From: Methanofastidiosum sp.
GTDB taxonomy: Archaea > Methanobacteriota_B > Thermococci > Methanofastidiosales > Methanofastidiosaceae
Direction of reading: 5' to 3'
DNA: 64,000 nt
NCBI GenBank assembly: GCA_035362715.1
Contig: DAOSDU010000005.1
Coordinates: forward strand, 1-64,000
The position numbers and the translations under genes were made by a program. Under the pieces are notes generated by a model. That model ran no database searches. It saw only the letters and a program-made list of their open reading frames with translations, and was not told where the DNA came from. Positions 58,219-64,000 of this stretch are shown here, in pieces. The number at the start of each line of letters is the position of its first letter. The stretch's first letter is position 1.

Positions 58219-58407
58219 CTAATCAATTTCAACTAGACTCATGGCTTCTTGAGGGCATTTCCTTACGCATCCTCCAAGACCATCGCATAAATCTTCATCT
58301 AGCACAGCCTTTCCGTTTTCAATTGAAACGATTTTTAGTGGGCATATGATGGAGCATACTCCACATCCATTACATTTTTCTTCATCAACTCTAACTATTC
58401 TTCTCAT
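58219..58407 (-). CDS. Two-cluster ferredoxin
   Basis: The product has 62 residues with two 4Fe-4S sites. The first is the standard CNGCGVCSIICP (residues 12-23). The second is altered: CDGLGGCVRKCP, with a five-residue gap in place of CxxC; this CDGLGxC form is a known ferredoxin variant in anaerobic prokaryotes. It is a low-potential electron carrier. The upstream gene is a methylase in the same direction, 137 bases away. Confidence 0.88.
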   Translation of the reverse strand: MRRIVRVDEEKCNGCGVCSIICPLKIVSIENGKAVLDEDLCDGLGGCVRKCPQEAMSLVEID

Positions 58408-58543
58408 ATTGCAACCTTATAAAAAATACTAAGATTATATTTTATAAGATTATTGACTATATAATTCTCAAAATAATTGTCTTTCAATTTTAATTTTTAA
58501 TGTATAATAGAATCTTGTATTGGGATTATAAGCTCCCATATCT

Positions 58544-59254
58544 TTAGTTCTTTGTACATAAATATGAAGCAAAAAAATCATTTTTATATTCTTTAGATTC
58601 AATAGAAAACCCCGCATGCTCGATGATTTTCTCCATTATCCAATTTGTTGTAGAAAATTCTTCGCTAATATGATTTACCATATTCTTTTTCATTCTGTCA
58701 TCATTTGTTTGATTAATCCAGCATTCAACTGCCTTTTCAAAATTGTTAGTATCAAATGAAAAAACAACGTCGTGAAGGTAAAATTTGCCTTTTTCTTTAA
58801 GCATAGAATTAATATTTTTTAGAGCCATTAACTTCCAGAAATCAGGGAGATGGTGTAAAGCTATACTTGAAACTACTAAATCTACTGGTTTCCCTTCATG
58901 TTCGTATGATAAAAATCCTGCGTTGACAAAAGAAATGTTGGTAATCCCCTTATTACTGGCCTTATTTTTTGCATACTCAAGCATATTCTTAGATACATCC
59001 AATGCAATAATTTTACTACATCTTTTTGCTGCTTCGATGCAAAATTCTCCAGTTCCACATCCAATTTCTAAAAGGATGTCTCCTTTTTTAAGGTCAATTA
59101 TTTTTATAGTATCATCAATTTCCTTTTTGATATTTCTTAATTTACCCATTCTTTCATCATATATTCTAATCTCTTCGGGATCGTTATAATCTGTTCCAAG
59201 AGATTTGAATTCGTTAAAATAGTAGTTTTTATAGAGTTTTTCTGTATCTTCCAT
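58544..59254 (-). CDS. Class I SAM methyltransferase
   Basis: The product has 236 residues from the ATG at 59254, which GGGGAA precedes by six bases. DILLEIGCGTGEFCIEAAKR (SAM loop), KIIALDVSKNMLEYAKNKA and LVVSSIALHHLPDFWKLMAL are standard motifs. The N-terminal YNDPEEIRIYDERMGKLRNI and the C-terminal half suggest a SmtA/UbiE-like small-molecule enzyme. Substrate unknown. Confidence 0.85.
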   Translation of the reverse strand: MEDTEKLYKNYYFNEFKSLGTDYNDPEEIRIYDERMGKLRNIKKEIDDTIKIIDLKKGDILLEIGCGTGEFCIEAAKRCSKIIALDVSKNMLEYAKNKASNKGITNISFVNAGFLSYEHEGKPVDLVVSSIALHHLPDFWKLMALKNINSMLKEKGKFYLHDVVFSFDTNNFEKAVECWINQTNDDRMKKNMVNHISEEFSTTNWIMEKIIEHAGFSIESKEYKNDFFASYLCTKN

Positions 59255-59370
59255 ATTAATTCCCCTAATATCACCATTTTGCATCATGGATTTTAAAGTG
59301 ATACCTTACTCGATCAAGTGATATCTTTAATACTGGAAGAAATATAAATATGCCTAAAATATCTAAAGAA

Positions 59371-61311
59371 TTATCTATGTTTTTTTAGAAACTTTCTAGT
59401 TTCCTCTGTGTCAATCCAGCCTTTGTCAAGTTGCTTTATCATATCATCTATTCTGTCTATTTGTCTTATCAGTCTAGCCTTTGTTTCTTCATTATCTACT
59501 TTTACTTGGATAAATCCACTTAGTATTGCTAGAGGATTTCTAATATGGTCGACTAAGTGGGCGAAGTATTCTACATTTTTCTCCATTTGTTTTTCTGCTA
59601 TAATTTTATCGGTTACATCTGTGCCTACTGAAAGAATTCCAGTTATTTGCCCGTCTTTATCTCTTATTGGTCTGTTTGTCCAGTATACCCATATACGCTC
59701 TCCGTTTTTCTTTACATTTTCATTTAGATTAACACTATATTTATCAACGTCCTTTATAATGTCTATTGCTAGAGTTTCCAGAAGTTTACCGGTACTTTCT
59801 ACTTTGGGCAATATTGTTTCGGCCCAAGTTTTTCCAATTAGTTCTTCTTGCTTATAACCAAAAAGTTTTAATCCAAATTCATTCATTGAAATAATCCTTC
59901 CATCTTTATCGAATTTGGCTATTATGCTATTAGCATTTTCTACGAGTTCTCTATATTTTTCTTCATTTTTCTTTAGTAATTCTTCAGCTTGCTTGCGCTT
60001 GTTAATGTCGACAATAACACCCACAATTGATTGGAAATCTTTATCCTCTTTTCGTATACCGGATACGAATAACTCACCCCAAAATACGCTCCCATCCTTT
60101 TTTTTGTATCTTTTCTCAACAAAATATGATTCTAGATCGCCATTAACAAGAGCATTTAGACTATTTTTGGTAATTTCAAAATCATCGGGGTACGTTACTT
60201 CTAAAATACTTTTGCCAATTAGTTCATTTTTTTCATATCCTAAGATTTCAGATAATTTATCATTCAATTCAACAAAGTTATAATTGTTGTCCATGAGGTC
60301 TATGCCTACTGCTGCATTATTAAATATCAATTTGAATTTATTTTCACTTTCAATTAATGCTTTTTCAATTTCTTTTCGTTTAGTTTCTCTTTCAATTGAT
60401 TCTATGGCAAATGATATATCGTCTGCAAGTTCTTCAAGAAGTTTTATCTCGTCTTTATTAAAAAAATCAATTTCATTTGAATGTAAGAAGTATGCCCCAA
60501 TTGACTTTCCCTTAATTTTTAGAGGAACAATTGCCATGGAAGTTAACCCTGTTTTATCTAAATGTTCCTTCCATTTATTTAATTCTGGATATTTTTGAAT
60601 ATCATTAAAAACCTTAGTTTCTCCACTTTTTAGTGTATTAAAGGTAAAGCTGTTTGACCAGTTAGTATCTCCAGAAGTTGCTTTGCCAAATAAAGATTCA
60701 AAATCCCCTAATCCCGCGAAGGCAACTGGTTTTAAGGTCTCTTCATCTTCGGTCAATAAACCAATCCATGCCAAAACAAATTGTCCTTTATCAACGGCTA
60801 TTTGACATGCCTTATCAAAAATCTCTTGTTTATCGTGACTTCTAACTATCATTTGATTTATGTCACTTAGAATAGTATAGATTCTATTTAGCTTGATTAT
60901 TTCTTTTTGTGCATTTCTTTCATTATTACGAATTTTACATTCTTTAAGCTCTCTCTCAATTGCTGGAACTAATCTTGAAAGATTATCTTTCATGAGGTAA
61001 TCATTTGCACCCTTTTTCATTGCTTCGACGGCCAATTGCTCTCCTATTGTTCCTGAAACTAAGATAAAAGGTATGTCTATACCAAATTCGTTTAAAATTT
61101 CTAAAGCTTTGATCCCTGAAAAATTAGGCATTTTGTAATCAGATATTATAACATCCCATTGCTTATTTGTTAAAGCTTCCACCATTTGTTTTGCAGTATC
61201 GATTCTTTCATAGTAAACAGAATAGCCACCTTTTTTTATTAATCGCGCTAATAGTTCAGCATCGTCTACTGAATCTTCTACCAATAGTATTCTAAGTTGT
61301 GGCTTTTCCAT
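59371..61311 (-). CDS. Receiver-GAF-PAS-PAS protein with truncated kinase
   Basis: The product has 646 residues. In order: a receiver (1-125, Asp in WDVIISDYKMPNFSG), a GAF domain (about 150-310, AIVPLKIKGKSIGAYFLHS), PAS1 (about 320-440) and PAS2 (about 450-575), then a dimerisation helix pair with HLVDHIRNPLAILSGF. It stops without the N, G1 and G2 boxes of the ATPase, so it cannot phosphorylate itself. It may be a scaffold or phosphotransfer partner for the kinase upstream. AAGGAG before the ATG; the stop of the receiver gene upstream touches its start. Confidence 0.85.
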   Translation of the reverse strand: MEKPQLRILLVEDSVDDAELLARLIKKGGYSVYYERIDTAKQMVEALTNKQWDVIISDYKMPNFSGIKALEILNEFGIDIPFILVSGTIGEQLAVEAMKKGANDYLMKDNLSRLVPAIERELKECKIRNNERNAQKEIIKLNRIYTILSDINQMIVRSHDKQEIFDKACQIAVDKGQFVLAWIGLLTEDEETLKPVAFAGLGDFESLFGKATSGDTNWSNSFTFNTLKSGETKVFNDIQKYPELNKWKEHLDKTGLTSMAIVPLKIKGKSIGAYFLHSNEIDFFNKDEIKLLEELADDISFAIESIERETKRKEIEKALIESENKFKLIFNNAAVGIDLMDNNYNFVELNDKLSEILGYEKNELIGKSILEVTYPDDFEITKNSLNALVNGDLESYFVEKRYKKKDGSVFWGELFVSGIRKEDKDFQSIVGVIVDINKRKQAEELLKKNEEKYRELVENANSIIAKFDKDGRIISMNEFGLKLFGYKQEELIGKTWAETILPKVESTGKLLETLAIDIIKDVDKYSVNLNENVKKNGERIWVYWTNRPIRDKDGQITGILSVGTDVTDKIIAEKQMEKNVEYFAHLVDHIRNPLAILSGFIQVKVDNEETKARLIRQIDRIDDMIKQLDKGWIDTEETRKFLKKHR

Positions 61312-61755
61312 TTAAATCTCCTTAGGAGGGGGTTCATTTATTACTAACCAATACAAACCAAGCTGTTTTACTGAATCTATAAATTGATTAAAATCTACAG
61401 GTTTTCGGACATAGCTGTTTGCTCCATTTTTGTAGCCATTTAACAAATCCTGTTCTTCTCTGGAAGATGTGAGTATAACAACCGGAGTTAATGAAGTTTT
61501 TTTATTCTCACGGATTTTTTTAAGCACTTCTAATCCACCTAGCTTTGGAAGTTTTAAATCTAGAAGAACTAGTTCAGGATAGTCGTCAACAGTTAGGTGA
61601 GAATATCTTCCTTTTTGGAATAGATAATCTAAAGCTTCTTCCCCATCTTTTACTACATCGATATTATTTGCTATATTATTCTTCTTAAATGCCCTAATTG
61701 CAAGCTCAATATCGTCTTGATTGTCCTCTACCAATAATATTGTTTTGTTTTTCAT
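61312..61755 (-). CDS. Single-domain response regulator (Rcp1-like)
   Basis: The product has 147 residues from the ATG at 61755. VEDNQDDIELAIRAF, ELVLLDLKLPKLGGLEVLKK (phospho-acceptor Asp), VVILTSSREEQDLL and SYVRKPVDFNQF show a complete receiver of the Rcp1 type with the KGRYSHLTVDDYPEL insert. GGAGG five bases before the ATG fixes the start. It is the middle gene of the sensory operon. Confidence 0.9.
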   Translation of the reverse strand: MKNKTILLVEDNQDDIELAIRAFKKNNIANNIDVVKDGEEALDYLFQKGRYSHLTVDDYPELVLLDLKLPKLGGLEVLKKIRENKKTSLTPVVILTSSREEQDLLNGYKNGANSYVRKPVDFNQFIDSVKQLGLYWLVINEPPPKEI

Positions 61756-61767
61756 AAACACCTCCAA

Positions 61768-64000
61768 TCAAATTGTAAAATAAAATGTTGCTCCTTCCCC
61801 AACTTTCCCTTCTGCCCATATTTTTCCCCCATGCATATTAATGATTCTATTAACATTTGCAAGTCCTACCCCCGTTCCAGTGAATTCCTCATCCGAATGG
61901 AGCCTGTGGAAAGGAGTAAATAGCTTATCTGCATATTCCATATCAAATCCTACCCCATTGTCTCTAATGAAATATATATTTTTCTCTTCTTTTACCAAAA
62001 TCCCAAATTCTATGATTGAATTCTCTTTTTTAGAAGTAAATTTCCACGCATTATTCAAAAGATTCTCTAACATAATTCTCAATAAACCAGAATCGCCATT
62101 AACTATTGCATCTTTTACAATTTTGATTTTTACTTCTCTTTTGGGGTCAGATTTTTTTAATTCGGATAGTATCTCTCCTGTCATTTGACTTAGATTAACT
62201 TCTTCATATTTCATTGTAGACCTTGAAATTCTAGATAATTTTAACATATCATCTATTAGATTTCCCATCTTGATTGTAGCATTACGAATTCTTTTGAGAT
62301 AGTGCTTTCCTTCTTCACCCAATTCATTCCCATATTCTTCATCTAAAGCTTGACCAATCCATCAATAGCCCTTAAAGGTGCTCTTAAATCATGTGAAACA
62401 GAATATGAAAAAGCCTCTAATTCTTTATTTATGATTTCAAGTCTAGCTGTTCTTTCTGCAACTAAATCTTCCAAATGATTTTGGTATTTTAGTATCTCTG
62501 CTTCAGACTTCTTTCTTTCAGTAATATCCTCAAAAGTAGTATATACCAGATATGGTTTTTTAGAATTATTTTTGAATAATGGAACTGCATTTATATTGAT
62601 CCACCTATACTCCCCATAATTTGGATTAAAGACACCCATTAATACATTACTAACTATGTTTCCAGTTTTTAAAGAAATCATTGAAGGGTGAATATCCCCA
62701 GGAAAATCTGTTCCGTCTTCGTGTATCGCTCTCCATCTTGAGTCCATTGAGGTTCTGCCCTTCATTTGATCTATAGTTAGTCCAAGAATCTTTTCAGAAG
62801 ATGGGTTGGCAGATATTATATTTCCTTCAGAATCTTGGTATACTACTCCTTGGATCATTGTTTCAAAGAGTAAGCGATGTTTCTCTTCGCTTTCCCTTAA
62901 GGCCATTTCAGCCTTTCTTTCATCAGTGATATCTTTACCATATATATTAATATATGATTCATTCAGAAACGGAACAAAAGTAACGGAAAATATCCTATCG
63001 TGCACAATAATGTCTTTCTTTAGTTGTTTTTTAGATAATAAAGCTTCATTTATGAAATTAATAATCTCATTTGGTAATTTATTTCCCGTATTAATTTTCC
63101 AAAAAGATAATAATTCAGAACTTGAGTTATTTGCATATAGCAATTCACCATCCAATGAAACTCTAAGAATTGGATTTGGATTTTCAGATGGAAATTTCGC
63201 TAATTTAATAATTTGTTGTTCCAGCTTTTTCTTATCAGTTATGTCCATTAAAGTTGTTATGAATCCTTTTGAATAATCTGAAGGATCTAAAGCACTTATG
63301 CTAGTAGAACAATTGATTAGAGTACCATCTTTTCTTTTGAGTATCGATTCAACGCCCATAGAATTGGCATTATTTCCTGAAGGGTATAATATTTTACCAA
63401 CTCGGTCATATTCTTCTTCATTATCATATAGCACCCTAGTATTTTGTCCCACTAATTCTTCTGGACTATATCCTAATATTTCGGCCATTTTTCTATTAAT
63501 CCATTGAAATCTTCGATCCTTCAACAGACATATTCCAATAGGTGCTGAATCAAATAATACCCTTAATGTTCTTTCGTTTTTTACTAGTTCTTCTTCGGTG
63601 ATTTTTCTTTCAACTATTTCACCAATTAATTTTGCAGATGTATGTAACCGTTTTTTTGCTATGTCAATAATAAATTTTGGTCTAGTTTCATATTTATCCG
63701 CTTCATTGAATAATTCTTCAATACTTAAATTATACAATTTTGAGATTTCTTTTAATTTAATTGGATCTTTGGGGGGGTCACCATATCCAAAATTAATTGA
63801 ACCAATGATTTGTTTCTTGGCAAAGATGGGAACTGCATAAAGATGGATACCTCCAGGACATTCGATGTCAGATGGTTTTCCTGTCTCGATTGCTACTTTG
63901 GAAGATTTAACCCAACAGGATTCATGACAATGCCACTTGCCACTTGCCAAAGCTTCTTTATTGTCTTTAGTATTACAAAGTTCTCGTGAAGCTCTATCTA
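61768..64000 (-). pseudogene. PocR-PAS histidine kinase, frameshifted and cut by window end
   Basis: Two frames form one kinase. The first, open to the window edge, holds a PocR-like sensor ([20 protein letters not shown], then [15 protein letters not shown]), three PAS regions and the H-box [17 protein letters not shown]. It ends at a TAG at 62343. The second, entered near 62352-62360, reads [20 protein letters not shown] and carries the rest of the H domain, LLNNAWKFTSKKE, NGVGFDMEY and GTGVGLANVNRII. One lost T in GGATTGGTC explains the break. Without it the kinase would be complete. It may be an assembly error or a true mutation. Confidence 0.83.

Noticed and set aside
1..64000. Insertion sequence with transposase
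   Set aside because: No transposase, integrase or TnpB-like ORF is present anywhere in the window.

Overview
The window looks archaeal and euryarchaeal. It is AT-rich, and its genes are mostly preceded by archaeal TATA boxes that sit either about 26 bases before a leaderless start codon or before a short leader carrying a GGTGA or GGAGG ribosome-binding site. Archaeal markers include an AglB/STT3 oligosaccharyltransferase, an archaeal-type pyrimidine reductase (RibD C-terminal fold), DUF362 ferredoxins and a methylcobamide:CoM methyltransferase (MtaA-type) homologue. The last gene suggests a methanogen or a relative. A methyl-reducing lineage such as Methanofastidiosa would fit, but that is a guess. 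No tRNA, rRNA, CRISPR array or transposase gene was seen.

Layout. 1-4.3 kb is gene-poor and packed with degenerate palindromes and a 250-bp dispersed inverted repeat around a radical SAM/SPASM end, a cupredoxin lipoprotein and small proteins. 4.3-18.4 kb holds an RNase III-like protein, a 5TM-LYT membrane protein, an ICMT-type methylase, a zinc ribbon/TPR operon, an OFA-family transporter, flavin proteins, DUF1801 and DUF3795 proteins and many small membrane proteins. 18.4-21.8 kb holds a ferredoxin, the MtaA-like protein, a frameshifted DUF362 protein, a tautomerase with an apparent ATT start, and a thioesterase. 21.9-27.8 kb is a signalling/polysaccharide run: hybrid kinase, receiver with zinc ribbons, processive GT2 and a membrane-anchored partner. 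28-34 kb carries exported proteins (META, beta-helix, Cys-rich, DUF362). 34.3-36.7 kb holds AglB and a DUF1232 protein. 36.7-51.9 kb is a mix of housekeeping-like single genes (YjbQ, USP, VOC, PH domains, cyclophilin, LigD phosphoesterase, MFS, SNase, nitroreductase, formyltransferase, YbaK) and two putative structured RNAs. 52-58 kb is a second glycan/lipid cluster: phosphatase-polyprenol kinase fusion, HEAT protein, GT2, and a GH16-like secreted protein on the other strand. 58-64 kb holds ferredoxin, methylase and a three-gene sensory operon whose first kinase is frameshifted and runs off the window.

Most notable: (1) a 277-nt fully nested, multi-helix RNA at 40659-40935 (minus strand), closed by an 18-bp helix, with G.U pairs that pick the strand and a TATA box at the right distance; (2) a 70-nt two-hairpin RNA at 37205-37277 whose loop resembles an anti-Shine-Dalgarno sequence; (3) three genes whose only well-placed start codon is ATT; (4) a phosphatase/dolichol-kinase-like fusion that heads a glycan operon; (5) an RNase III-like protein with altered catalytic residues in an archaeon.
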